Of a DNA stretch of 64,000 nt, positions 1 to 11,969 are shown piece by piece. This DNA comes from Ulva prolifera (taxonomy: Eukaryota; Chlorophyta; Ulvophyceae; Ulvales; Ulvaceae). Positions within the stretch are counted from its first letter, which is position 1, and each line of letters begins with the position of its first letter. The notes under the pieces were generated by a model. That model was not told the DNA's origin and made no database searches. It saw only the letters and a list, made by a program, of their open reading frames with translations. The position numbers were made by a program, and so were the translations under genes. The stretch is taken from contig CM041197.1 in assembly GCA_023078555.1 (NCBI GenBank), positions 5,105,810-5,169,809 of the forward strand, read 5' to 3'.

Positions 1-2
1 AG

Positions 3-3000
3 GTCCCTGAGGGCTCCGACGTATCCGAAGAAGACTACGGAGACGACGATGTGGACAGCCTATACGACGACGCCAGCAGTGTCTTCTCAAGCCTGTCAGG
101 AGATGACTGGGACACAGACTCTACTGAGGTTTGTCCTTTCGGTGTCTCCCGACGCTGCCTGATTATCCGATTTGCTCTTGTGCTGGGCACCCACCCCCTG
201 CTCCTTGTCGGTGTAAATGGCTGGTGAGTATGTGCAGAGCGACTCCCTCGATGGCCGCGAGGGTCCACAGGTCGCAGCTGAGGCTGCAGCCGTGAAGGGG
301 ACTGCCGCATGGTGGCGTCAGAGACGGATGGATCCGGTCTCCGACACCTGCCGTCTCACAGTGTTGACTGTATCAATGTGGATCGCCAGCCTGAAAAGCA
401 TGTTCCGGATGAGTGATGTTGTGGTGGACATGTGGTGTCGTTTTGTGCATTACCTACTCTTACCAGATGGGAATATGTTCCCCCCATCCTTCCACCTGGT
501 CAAGGCTGTCCTGGCTGTACCAGATGTCTCTTCAGTGACCCGGCACGTGTGCCCACAGTGCTGGACTCTCTTCCCAGGTATAAAGCCGTGTGATCATACC
601 CACCACTTGGACGACGTCTGCAACACCCCAGGGTGCACCCAGAAGCGTTTCGAGGTGGACCTGGCAGGCAAGGGTGCACCTTGCCGGAGTGTCTTCTTCT
701 TTGGGGAGGCCGCATCGCTGAAAGACCTGATTCTGCAACCTGGCGTCCTTGCCGCGGTTCGTGCTCATCGAGTGCACGCCCTAATGGATCCCGCCGGTTT
801 CTGGCAGTCCCCTGCCGGACGTGCCCTGAACGCCGCATGCGGCGGGGTTTTCGCCAAGGCTGACCCGGACGAAATTGCACTGCTTTTCAGCTTGGGTGCG
901 CTCGGCTTGAGTTCGACCTATCATGCGTCCCCGTCACTCAGTTGCCAGGCCATCAATATCGTCTGGGTCCAGTGGGGCCTGCAGTAGCCTCTCCCCGACA
1001 CTAAGTCCGCTTGCAGGGGGTGACGGCGCCCAACTGTACGTGAACAAGCAACACGGGACCACAATCTGGGGCATCCGCCTGCTGGACCTCCCCCCTCATC
1101 TGTCTCATTGCAATGAGGCCTGGATCCCCCTGGGGGTAGTCGAGGGCCCAACTGAACCCACGAACATGGACAGCATCCTTGCACTGGTCCTCGAGTTCTT
1201 CAAGAAGCATGACCCAGGTATGTGTCAGTCTGGCGAGTGTGTACCCAACGCACACTCATGTCCGGCCAGTGCTTAATGTGGCTGTGTTCACTATAAACCC
1301 CCTACAATGCAGCCAGGAAGGGGGAGGACGGGGTCGAGGCTCTCAAAGTCGAGATGCCTGACGGAACAGTTCTGCGCATCTGGCCTGTGCTCTGCTGTGT
1401 GGAGGGCGATATTCCGTGGATGCAGAAGTTGACCAACAGCATCGGGCACGGCGGCAAGAGGGCGTGCTTCCGTTGCGCCCAGAACGGCATCTGGGTGTTC
1501 GCAGCCAACACAGTTCGGTATGTTGGCTCCAGTTGCCGTGCCGTCGCCATGCTGCCTCTGACCACCCCTGCTTACCCCTGGCATCCCTGCCAAGCCCGCC
1601 TCCGCCACCCCCTCCGACATGGCTGGGGGGCTCACTACTGTCCTTATCAGACATCCGCCGTGCAGCTGGCTTGGGTTCCACGGCCCGGTCATCCAGCCTC
1701 AGCCGGTTCACGCTGCGGGGCCTGATCAAGGAAAGCCCCTCACAGCGGCGCAAGAGACGGAGATTGCCGCGGGGGCGGTGCCGAGGATGGTGCCCGGCAG
1801 TATGGAACCAGACCCCGGGCCCCCCCCCCCCCCCCCCCTCGCACGAAGTGGTCCGAGGTTACCACCATCGACCCGGCGACCCTGGCAAAGGACTGCCGGC
1901 TGAAGTACTCTGCTTCAGAGATGTGCGCTCGCGGCCACACAGCAGACTTGTTGATCGATCAGGTGCTGCTGCCCTTGTATTTGAATCTTTCCTCTGTCCT
2001 GCGGCCCATGTGCCAGCATGCATGGTCGACGTTCTGCAATCACGCCCACCAGGTGGCTTGCATGCAGACCACCAGCCCCACGTTGGACCGCTACACCGCC
2101 AAAGACACCCTGCTGGAACGGCAGAAACTTGCGAAGAAGGAGCACATCCGCCTGGGGGTGAAAGGGTCCTCCCTGTTCAGCACCCTCTCATACTTCAAGT
2201 GCGCACCCCTACCTCAGGACAGCTGCCATACCGTCATCTGGACCCACGAATTCACCGTGACGGATGTTGTTCTTGCAGTCCCTGCCACTTCTTCCGCTAC
2301 GGCGTCGCGCACGTGTTCCTCCTTGGCATCCTCATGGACTTCTGGAATCAGTGGCTGCCGAGTTCGAAGCGGCGTAAGAAAGCCCGCCCAGCAGGCCCCC
2401 GTCGGTTGTATCAGCTGCCTAAAGAGGTGGTGGCCCAGATCGCTGCCCGCGCGTCCCACATCATGCACACTTATCTGTTCAAGAAAGTGTACACCGACAT
2501 CACCAAGTGCGGTCACTGGTTACTGCTGGCAGCTGTCCCATGCACACGTGTCGTGAGCCTTACAGCTCGTGGAGGCCAGCAGGTGGCTCGCTTCAAGTTT
2601 GCACTGCTGCAGGCACCGGTCTCGGTGGCTCATGGAGGACTGGCTTGCGTTCACAGAGACATTCTCCCTGTACTTGCTGCACGACCTCAAATGGGAGCCC
2701 GACCAGGAGGGTGTTCGGCTGGTGTTCGAGGAGATGTGGACGCACCTCCGAGCAGGCACCCTGTACTTCCTGCGGTACGAGGAGCTCCAGCATACCGCAC
2801 CCCGGATCAAAGCAGCTCAAGACGCGTTGATGAAGTACGGCGCAATGGCAGAAGATCTCTTTGGGGGGGAGGTTATCTGCACCTTCAAGCTTCATGTTGC
2901 AGCCTGGCACCTACCGGACCAGGTGAGATGCTGTGGGCCTTCGTTCTTCTGTCTAGAGTTCTGGATCGAACGCATGGTGCAGCTACTCAAACGGCTGATC

Positions 3001-3947
3001 AAATATCGTTCCACCAAATCACCAGAGAAAGTGTATGTCAACGATGAGCTGCTGCGGCGCACATGCATGAGATTGCTTCACAACAGCGATACGGCAGAGG
3101 CGGCCATGCACACGTTGCAAGAGGCCGTGGCCTCTGAGAAACGCCGTCGGTCAAAACGGAGCAAGGTCCAGGCCGCAGTGGGCGACAGCGACTCTGATGG
3201 CGGTGATGACAACAGGGTAAGGACCTCGACGCCGAAGAGAAGAAAGAAGTGATGCCGCTGGGGTACACGGGGGTCGGTGAGTTGTCCGGGCTGCCATACC
3301 TGCTCTACCACCAGGACGCCCTGCAGGAGGCAGGGTGGCCGACCCAGCGGGTCCTAAGGGAGGGCTACGGTAGGAAAGAGGCCATCATGCGGGCGCTTGG
3401 GCTGCCGGTCGCTGGGGAGGTTGTTGCTGGGCGGCAGCTCTGTGAGGTGCACCTACGAAAATTCCTGCGAGGGCGGGCTTTGGTAGGGGATGTCCTGACC
3501 TGTGCGCAGCACACCGGTCAGGGTAAGAACGACAATCGATGGTGCCTGCTGAAGTACCATGTAGTAGAGGAGGGTACGAATGTGGGCCAGGATCGGTACT
3601 ATGTTGGCGACTTGCAGTACATAGTCCGTGCCAGGCTCAGCACGGCAGATGGGTCTGGTATCTGTAGAACCTGCACTGTCGAGGCCAGAGACCTGTATCT
3701 CGGTGTGACAGACGTGTACGACTGTAGTACTCCCTATACACCCGGATGCAGGGAGGCGGATGAGGTGCTGAACCGCGCTCCCGAGTTTTACAGGGTGGAT
3801 GGTGTGCATCACCGTTCCTCGGCTTACACTGGCCGGTATGTAGTGAACATTGATGCTATGGCCGGGCAGCTGGTTCCGGTGAAACGGACGGCAGGAGGTG
3901 TTCAGTACTGGCAGACAGCTAATAAGGCCTCCGGGCGTACTGTGTAA
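3..3947 (+). CDS. TNP2/CACTA-like transposase, copy A (5' end outside window)
   Basis: DDE transposase gene of the En/Spm-CACTA TNP2-like type. Clear exons are 3-128 (acidic, Asp/Ser/Tyr-rich), 238-895, 1017-1217 and 1313-1517, joined by GT-AG introns with matching phases; later exons lie near 1845-2200, 2279-2505, 2600-3215 and 3225-3947. Exon 238-895 has a Cys-rich cluster (HVCPQCWTLF, then CNTPGCTQKRF). The core signature follows in order: GDGAQLYV (first Asp), GVVEGPTEP with a downstream Asp, then GHGGKRACFRCAQNG. Every segment has a counterpart in the copy at 20743-25339, and the two proteins are clearly diverged paralogues. Oddities: a 19-C run (1820-1838) and a frame change near 3215 (GDDN to KDLDAEEKKE) may be errors or inactivating indels. 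Its stop lies about 45 bp before the inverted-repeat array at 3994. The family assignment is firm; whether it is active is not. Confidence 0.8.
1820..1838. repeat. Poly-C homopolymer, 19 nt
   Basis: An uninterrupted C run inside the transposase copy A gene. The reading frame before the run (GSMEPDPGP) differs from the frame after it (TKWSEVTTIDPATLAKD), which matches copy B. It therefore lies in an unrecognised intron or is a length-variable or mis-assembled tract. Confidence 0.9.
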
Positions 3948-3993
3948 ACAGGTCATCCCCCAGATGGCGGGATGGGACCACCATGCGGAATGC

Positions 3994-4296
3994 ATGTGCC
4001 CAGTCAGCGCCATCGCGGAATGGTTGCTGGCCCATCAACCAATCCGCATGCGTGCAATGCATGTGCCCAGTCAGCGCCATCGCGGAATGGTTGCTGGCCC
4101 ACCAACCAATCCGCATGCGAGCAATGCATGTGCCCAGTCAGCGCCATCGTGGAATGGTTGCTGGCCCACCAACCATTCCGCATGCGTGCAATGCATGTGC
4201 CCTGCACGGCTGAAGTGTCTACAGGATGCCCGCGTGCACAGTGTCGATGCTGTGACGTCCTGTGCAGCTCGCCAAGGCCAGCCTGGTTTCTAATGG
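3994..4296 (+). repeat. Left inverted repeat with 67-bp unit array (3 units)
   Basis: Three 67-bp tandem units (TGGTTGCTGG recurs at 4021, 4088 and 4155) followed by a unique stretch of about 105 bp up to 4296. The whole block is repeated in inverted orientation at 11966-12472. The unique inner part differs at only a few positions, for instance GTGC versus GTGG in the CCTGTG motif. Each unit holds an imperfect palindrome centred on the TGGTTGCTGGCCCACCAACC type of sequence. Confidence 0.9.
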
Positions 4297-4475
4297 CGAG
4301 GTAATTCCCTTTATATGAGGCATCGTCGGCCCCGCGTGTCTTCACTGCATCGATCTCCACTCTGACCTGTGTGTACGTACGCGGTATTGTCCCTCGGCTA
4401 CTGACGCCGGCAGTACCCAAGCGCGTACTGCGTCCCGTTCAATACCCGCGAGCTGTTAAATTAGTGTTACAGAAG

Positions 4476-5744
4476 ATGTCGGCCGTAGGCGGCGAGGGTG
4501 CTGTTGCCTGCCGTGAAGGGGATGTCCAGCCTGACACCAGCGTCACAGTAACCATCCCGCATAGCCGTCTGCGGGCGGCGCTATTGCCCGCTATTGGGAC
4601 ATTAATATCTAGGTCAGGTCATTTCACCAATGTGGGGCGGGTCGGGCCCAAAGGGACGCCCGACTCCCACGCTGCTTGCGATGCTTGGTTTGACGTCGGG
4701 CTACAGGTCGTAGACCGGGTCGAAACAACCGTAGATCAGAGCGTTGCATACGTGAAGTATGCTGTAGTCATCGCCTGCCTGCAACTCGGGGGGTGGCTGC
4801 GCGAGCAGGAGAGGATGTTGGTGCCCGCATGGGAGGGACTATCCGCACCCCCGCCTGGATGTGACGCCCCTTTGGCCTGGGTCAAGCTGTATGGTAGGAG
4901 GAAGGTGTGCCCATCTCAAGTGATTTTGATCCCGTCGGCTCTGCTACAGGACCCCTTGGAGGGCACTCCTAGCGCCCATGCCCGGCCGCCACGCCGGCCC
5001 ATTGTCGGGGCCTTCGACCTCATGAGGTTACCCCGAGCATGCAGGAACTGGTCAGTGGACATGTGCGCCCACGTGCCTCACCGGCGCCCGCACAGGCTTC
5101 GGATTCGGGTCGCGCCGGGCCTGCCGGCTCCGAGACAGTGCAGCAGAGCGATAGGGCGGTGCTTGGGGTCCCGTCCTTGCCGAAAACCAAGAAGCGGAAG
5201 GAGGCGGACCCTGCCCCGAAGGCAGACACCGGTGCGTTTCAGTATTGGGTTTATGCCAAGTCATGCATTGTCGCCCGACTTGTGCAGCCGTATGGGTATA
5301 CGAATGCAGGTTTTGTGGAGTATGCGGTGACCGGCCCCCGGTCCATTCTGTGGGCCTGGTGCTTTTTTTTCAGTCGCATCCACCCTGACTCCCAGCCCAT
5401 GAGGGTGCCGTCCAACAAGCGGCAGAAAACCGGGGCGGAGACGGACAGTCAACAGCCCATAGGCAAAACCAAGGTGGCTGAGCCCACATGTAATGTGCCT
5501 GTCGGCATGAATCCGCTGTGCACCCTGTTCTTGACCGAGAAGACACTGGCCCGCACTTTTTGCGATGAAGACGATCTGACCCCAAGCCAGCAGCTGGCGC
5601 AGAGGGTGTACCTGCAACCCTCCTGCCGCGCCGTGCTTGCACAGCATGCTGGCGCCCCCTCTACCACGGTGACACAGCTCTCCGCCGCCAGTAATCTCCT
5701 GTACCAGATCCACATCTACTTCCCTCTTCTGATTGAAGTTTATG

Positions 5745-5779
<35 letters not shown>

Positions 5780-8700
5780 AACCCCACTCGTGTCAGGCAT
5801 GCATGGTCACCCAGATTATCGAGGTCCGGTAATACTCGCTGGTAGCCTGTTGGTGTTGTCCCTCGTTCTGACTAACAATTGATCAGTTAGACCGGTCGTG
5901 GACTCGGGGTAGCTTTTGGCTTACATTCCCTCTGTCTCCAGGACATGGACACCCTCGGGGATTTTGTGGAAGCCGTCGCAAATCTTGCGCCTTTCGTAGT
6001 GCAGTACGCTGCGACGCATCCTCTGATCAAACCGGCGCCGGTGCGGCCCCTATGGACATGTATCGTGCTGTAGTCACGCTGATGATGAGTTTACACGTTC
6101 ACCAATCGACTGGCGCTTCCATAACAGATCTGCCTTGTAGGAGACCGATGTGTCTGTGATATTGTGTCCGTGGTTCGCATCTGTCGGGGCGTTTCACCTA
6201 GCCATCCTCAACGCTGCTGTTTCGTACATGCCAGTGCGCAAGGGCCGGTCCACCTGCGACTCCGGGCTGCAGCTGTGCATCCGATCCTACCAGGTTATGG
6301 TGTACGGATCGGCGCACTCAGACCCGGATTTCAGTGCTCGGCTGCCAAACTGGCAGCTTGAAGCTCATCGTTTGGACAGCCGCTGCTTCGAGGACCCTCT
6401 TTATGCGGCCATATTCGTCACCGCCGTGAACACCTCTTGTGCGCACCTTGGGTTTCCCATCCAATCCCATGTACTGATGATGACGTATCCGAATCATGGT
6501 GTGTTGGGATTGCCTCCCCGAGTAAGTGACCGGGTACACGGCTCGATATGCAGGGCTGACCGCCTGGGGCGTCGGGGCTCCCGTGAAAGACTTCACCAGC
6601 CTCCTCATTCCCTTGTGCCCGCCAGATACACTCTGGCATTGGGGGCTGAGGGCGTGGCGGTACCTTTGCACCGTCTCTGCAACCCCGGCTGCCCAAGAGC
6701 AGGGTGGGGTGAAGAAAAAAGCCAAGTGGTTGACCCTGGTGCCCTCGTCGTTCCAGGACATTGACGACTGGGGGTACAACGGGGCCACTGCTCTGGCTAC
6801 AAGAGCCATTGCCATGGGCCTACAGAATGAAGTCTGCTCCAGGTGTGCGGATGTGCCTACACGCTGTTTGGGGAAGTTCCCATCATACTACAGTTGTATT
6901 GGATCGGTGTTTTGTAGCTTTTAGGACAGTCGGCTGTAACGCATGCTCTGATTATCCAGGATCGAGTTCAGCCACATCCCTAACTGCGTCCTGCAGCAGC
7001 TCCCCCCCGGTTCACAGCGTGTACCGCAGGTGTCTACTGCCGAGGTGGGTGGCAGTAGTCGCACGCGTACAGACGACAGTCCATGGGGAGTAGGGGCTGG
7101 CGACAAGCGGGACAGAGGTGATCTCGATGTCGCGCCCGGTAAGGGAAGCAAGCCCCGTCATGGCGCCACAGGTGTGGTGGTGGGGCAGTCAGCGGCTGGT
7201 GCTGGGGGTGCTGGTGGGGCTGACCCCGCCACCGCGGCGGGTGGTGCCGCTGCCGGCGCTGCTGATCAGGCCAAGCCCTCTCATGGCGCCACGGGTGACG
7301 GGGGGGAACAGTCAGCGGCTGGTGCTGGGGGTGCTGGTGGGGCTGACCCCGCCACCGCCGCGGCCGGGGGTGCCGCTGCCGGCGCTGCTGATCAGGCCAA
7401 GCCCTCTCATGGCGCCACGGGTGACGGGGGGGAACAGTCAGCGGCTGGTGCTGGGGGTGCTGGTGGGGCTGATCCCGCCACCGCCGCGGCCGGGGGTGCC
7501 GCTGCCGGCGCTGCTGATCAGGCCAAGCCCTCTCATGGCGCCACGGGTGACGGGGGGAAACAGTCAGCGGCTGGTGCTGGGGGTGCTGGTGGGGCTGACC
7601 CCGCCACCGCGGCCGGGTGTGCCGCTGCCGGCGCTGCTGATCAGGCCAAGCCCTCTCATGGCGCCACGGGTGACGGGGGGGAACAGTCAGCGGCTGGTGC
7701 TGGGGGTGCTGGTGGGGCTGATCCCGCCACCGCCGCGGCCGGGGGTGCCGCTGCCGGCGCTGCTGATCAGGCCAAGCCCTCTCATGGCGCCACGGGTGAC
7801 GGGGGGAAACAGTCAGCGGCTGGTGCTGGGGGTGCTGGTGGGGCTGACCCCGCCACCGCGGCCGGGTGTGCCGCTGCCGGCGCTGCTGATCAGGCCAAGC
7901 CCTCTCATGGCGCCACGGGTGACGGGGGGAAACAGTCAGCGGTTGGTGCTGGGGGTGCTGGTGGGGCTGAACCCGCCACCGCGGCCGGGGGTGCCGCTGC
8001 CGGCGCTGCTGATCAGGCCAAGCCCTCTCATGGCGCCACGGGTGACGGGAGTGGGCCATCGCTGTCCTCTTCCGAGGGGGGGTGGGATGGTGGGAGTGTG
8101 GAATGGGGGGTCGCCTCGAGCCTGTATGGACGCAACGCCGCTAGGTGGCCTGATGGGGGAACCCTCCTGGATACTCTTGCCCGAGTTTCTGGGATTGCCA
8201 GCCCCCCCCAAGACCCCTCCACCGGGGTCGCAGACGGGGCGGGGGGGGGGGCCTGCAAGCGGTGGTTTGCCCTGCAACTCACATGACCCTGCTCTCGGCA
8301 CGCAATATAACCCTGCATCCGGGCAGGTGCTTCCTAGCTTCGACCCCTCCACCGCTCTGGTTCCGTCGGTCGGGGTTTCTGTTAACACGCAGGATAACAG
8401 TCGGCAAATTGTCATAACCATAGACGACGAGCTGCCTCCGTCCGGGAACACCACCTGCAGCAGGGAGACTCTCCTGCATTGTGCCGCCGCCACCTGGCGC
8501 ATCATGACGCGTTGCAACCAGCGGCTCCAGTCGCCCGGTGATGACCAGAGGATCATGCTCATGATGGTCATCTCTGGGCACGGCCTGATCCCTGATCCTG
8601 CCGCTATGGACGAGGTTATCCTACTAAGTCAGGAGGTGTGTCGCATGCTGGCTCCGGGGCCTGAATCACGGTGCTTTGTATGTCCTCATCGATGTGCATG

Positions 8701-8837
8701 GGATTACGGAGTGAGACAATCAGGGGCAGTGTAACAACTTGGCGCCTGTGCAGACTCCCCAGGACGACGTGGGGGACTTACTGGAGACGCTAGACCTACT
8801 GGCCGCACCTGGAGATCAAGCTGTCGAAGAATCGTAG
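4476..8837 (+). CDS. Unrecognised multi-exon gene with Ala/Gly-rich minisatellite domain
   Basis: No family recognised. The likely start is the ATG at 4476 (MSAVGGEGAVACREG). Coding segments are 4476 to about 5030, 5040-5230, 5374 to about 5740, about 5943-6060, 6145-6521, 6554-6842, 6960 to about 8240, about 8245-8677 and 8754-8837. The joints 6842/6960 and 8677/8754 are GT-AG introns with matching phase; the last exon ends LLAAPGDQAVEES and stop. The N-terminal part is hydrophobic and mixed. A basic patch (KTKKRKEADPAPK, later SNKRQKTG) looks like a nuclear localisation signal. The middle (LPNWQLEAHRLDSRCFEDP) is globular. An Ala/Gly/Asp-rich repeat domain follows at 7150-8045, then a folded C-terminus (VLIVIT-type beta strands, ETLLHCAAATWRIM). 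Frame changes near 5030, 6550 and in the G10 run near 8240 suggest small indels or tiny introns. It may be the second (tnpA-like) protein of the element; that is inference. Confidence 0.5.
5749..5777. repeat. Poly-C homopolymer, 29 nt
   Basis: The longest C run in the window. It lies at the start of what reads as an intron of the 4476-8837 gene, just after the coding sequence LLYQIHIYFPLLIEV. Confidence 0.9.
7150..8045 (+). repeat. Coding minisatellite, 123/126-bp units, about 7 copies
   Basis: Units beginning AAGCCCTCTCATGGCGCC recur every 123 or 126 bp (first near 7150, then 7273, 7399, 7525, 7648, 7774, 7897 and 8020). In the frame supported by the upstream splice joint they encode DQAKPSHGATGDGG followed by an Ala/Gly stretch and GGADPATAA. 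The 3-bp length difference is one Ala codon, so the frame is kept. All copies are nearly identical, which points to recent homogenisation. Two other frames, one on the opposite strand, also stay open; these are by-products of GC-rich repeats. Confidence 0.9.
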
Positions 8838-9342
8838 ATTCCATGTTGAGGCAGGGGTCTGGGGTTGGGGTGGCCTGTCGTGCAGCGTGTACGACAGTTG
8901 GGGGATACGTGGTGCCATGCAGCAGTGCTGGAGCCACCACGCCACATGGTTCTAGGCAAGTACGGTATTGTGTAGTGTCGGATCTGGCTACGGATTCATC
9001 AAGTCCCCTGTACCCCGTGTCCGCTTAGCATTACACACTACAGCTTATGCACTCGAGCTTCCACACGATATGTTACAACCGCTGCCGCCCTGACAAGAAC
9101 CTACGCCTGACCGCAGCCATGCTTTTATAAAAACGCCTGTATACCTGCTATGTCTTTCGATTGAGCGGCGGCAGTGGCGTCTTGAACAGAGCTTTGTACT
9201 GAGCCCCGAACACTCCATCCGGCTTCTGAACACTGCGGAGTATGTCGGGCCACAGTGTCGTCTGGAATAGGTGCCTGCAACATTGAGTGATTCAGCTACG
9301 GAAGGAGGTCGCACTTGCCTACCTGGTGAAATGCAAAGTTTG
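8838..9342. other. Intergenic gap between convergent genes
   Basis: About 500 bp between the stops of the two convergent genes of the TIR element. It would hold both 3' ends. I see no open frame or repeat that stands out. Confidence 0.5.
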
Positions 9343-11969
9343 TCAGGGTCTATACCTCACTTCTTCTTCTGACTGGTCTGGGCAGATAGCATCATCCAGG
9401 TTGATGTCCCATCTGGCGTCGGTCAGGATTCTCCGAGCTTCCGCCACCCCAACGTCACCCGCGTCGTCGCCTGCACGCCCTCTCTTCTCCCATTCTTGAA
9501 TCACGGATCGTGCCATGAGGATCCGATACAGGACCACCTCCTCTGCCTTCAGCGCCTTCAGTCTACCGACGACCAACCGGTCAACGCTGCTGCCATCTCT
9601 GAGCTGAAGTGGCGTCTCGTCCTTGCGTTTGTTGTCCACCTGTTTGATTACGTCACACACAGTCTCTGCATACAGGCACGTGAAAACGCCGCAGTCGTAC
9701 GTGTTCCGCTGCTGTGGGACGTCTTTCACCTGTACACCCACCTTGTGTATGGGAGATGAGCCTACGTCTGCCCAGGTGTTGTATGTCAATCCGGGATGCA
9801 ACCCCTCCTACAGTGTCAGGCGGCGACTGCCGAGTAGGACGCACCATGCGTAGGTTTAGTGTTTGTTTCGGCATCAATGCTGGCACATTCCCCTGTTTGG
9901 CGCCCCGCTTTGGCAGAACCCTGGGCCGACCACCCGACTGAACCTTGGGCAAGGGGGGGAGGGCGGGGGCGCCGTCAAGGCACTGACACAGAGCCACGCT
10001 CATCACCTCATTGATGGCGGTCGGTGCGGTTCCCGAGGCGCTCGGCAGGGAGTCATACCAGCTCATTGTAGGGCTCTTTGCTGACAGCAAGAGTCCTGCG
10101 AATCGGCATGTGATGTATCAGCCCCCCGTTGCGTTGTGGATGGTGGGGGTAACACCAAGGACATAATGCAGTCAGGGTCATTGGAGCCGCACCTGGCGAG
10201 TACACCACTGCAAGTCCCCAGTGCTTCCCGGTGGGGACCGGGATGAGGATACACCTCGCTGCTAGTGCTTTCGCCTTCTTCAGCCACGCGATGAGGTGAT
10301 GGAGCATCGCGCGGGCCTCTGCGTCGCTGCTGGGGTCCCGACTGGCCAGGCCCTTCAGGTGGTCGGACGGGACGGCAATGACCCCCCCTCCGGCCAAGAC
10401 TGCAGCCTTGACTACCCCATACTGGACTGGGGTGCTGCTGAACCACTCCGCCACCCAGAAATCCCTGAAGTGCAACACAGAGACGGTGATGGAGACCGTC
10501 GCGTCCTCAAATTTGCCGAGCTGCACCCCTACACCCTTGATAAATGAGGATCCTGAACAACCCTCAATGTCGTCCGGTCCGAACACCTGGCCGCGGAGGC
10601 GTACCCCTGTGGGGTCGTCGTGCGAAGGTTCGGCTGCCAGCCGCACCAGCGGGCGCGTCTGAGCCCTTTCCAGGGCTTGGACTAGAGGCTGCCTCCGAAC
10701 ATCGCTACCCGGAGGCAGCAAGCACGCTGGAGACAGCGTCCCTGGCTGGATTGCCGAGGGGCCTGCAGCGGCCTCCCCACCGTCTGGGGTGTCCACCTCC
10801 ATAGGCGTGGCACCTCCGGCCTCCTGGCGCGACGGCCCCAGAGGTGGCTCTGGGGGGACCACTGCAGCCGCAGCTTGTGCTGCGCCGTGGGCCCGCCGGC
10901 GGGGGACGGCGGGCTGCATCAGTGGATGCCCGATTGCAGCCCCCCCCGCCACTGTGGGGCCGGCGCTGCCCCCTCGTTCCGCCCCCACCGCTCCCTCTTT
11001 CCGTCCAGCAGCGCCTGGATCACGTGTCCGGGTCTCACGTGACCCGGGAATACCGCCTGTGCGAACTCGCAAGGTGGACTCGTGGACAACACTTTGCCCT
11101 GAGGATTCCGCCTGCTGGATCGGCGCCCTGACGGGGGCCGGCGATTGGGCTGCGCCGACCACCCCTCCACGTGAGTCCGATGGCTGCCCTCCCATGCTCG
11201 CCAGATGGGCCGGCACATCTGGGGCCGAGAGAGGGTGCTCAATGACTGGCTCTCTCGGCCACATCGGGGTGGTCTGCGGCTCGCTATCCTGCAGCCTTCC
11301 CCACCATGCTATAATCGGGGCCCCTCCGACTGTCATCTGGATTCGCAGGAGCATCCCCCCCATGTCCTCGTCGAACCCCTGGGTCGTGGCTATGGACCGG
11401 TACAGCTGGATCTCCGGTGGCCCGCATGGGGCTCCGGTCTGAACCGCCCGCTTAAAAGCGCCTTCACGAAGCACTACCCATAACATTTTGAGGTGGATGG
11501 TCGCAGCGCTGTACTCAGTCGTCGCCTCCATGTACTCCGTCGTCAGCATTCGTCGCATTGCCTCGAAGGCTGCCATCATCCGGGGCCCCGCTGCTTCGTC
11601 GCCGGCTAATATGCTATCTATTGTGGCTACATCGCAAGCTGTTAACAGCCACCCGCATTCCATCAAGTCGACTGGGAAACCGAGTGGTCGGTACTGGACC
11701 AGTCGCGGTATACTCTGCCCTGGTAACCAATTGCCCCGCGCTGCTACCTTTACGAATTCAAAAAATGTGGGCTCGTATTGTTTTTTTTCCTCAAGGACGG
11801 CGAGGTAATGCGACACGTTCGCCGGACTGATCCTGGTAATTATCCTCATTGCGACACTGCAGAGTAGGCACGACCAGGTTCGCGTCAAATGATCAACGGT
11901 GATACTAGGCGCATGGTGTACTGTAAAGGAGGTATATGGATACAGCGCGTGTGAGAAGCGCGTGTCCAT
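9343..11969 (-). CDS. Ulp1/SENP-like C48 cysteine protease (transposon-encoded)
   Basis: Three exons with consistent phases: 11969 (or ATG 11849) to 10199, 10080-9944 and 9729-9343. The long first exon has an alpha-helical N-terminal region (HYLAVLEEKKQYEPTFFEF), a Pro/Ala/Gly-rich low-complexity linker, then the start of the protease fold. The C48 catalytic set is complete: His in TGKHWGLAVVYSP (exon 1), Asp in MSWYDSLPS (exon 2), Gln and Cys in VPQQRNTYDCGVFTC (exon 3). Ulp1 enzymes process or remove SUMO-like modifiers; transposon-borne copies are common, but their role in transposition is not settled. The open frame continues upstream into the inverted repeat, so ATG 11849 (MRIITRISPANVSHY), which starts outside the repeat, is the safer start. 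It converges on the gene at 4476-8837. Confidence 0.88.

Noticed and set aside
3994-4200. CRISPR-like array (also 12071-12472)
   Set aside because: Repeats are contiguous 67-bp units without unique spacers, in a eukaryotic context and inverted at two sites.
7034-8059. 341-codon minus-strand frame and 538-codon plus-strand frame over the minisatellite
   Set aside because: By-products of a GC-rich repeat without stops in several frames; the splice phase at 6842/6960 supports a different frame. Only the part of the 538-codon frame after 8245 is kept.
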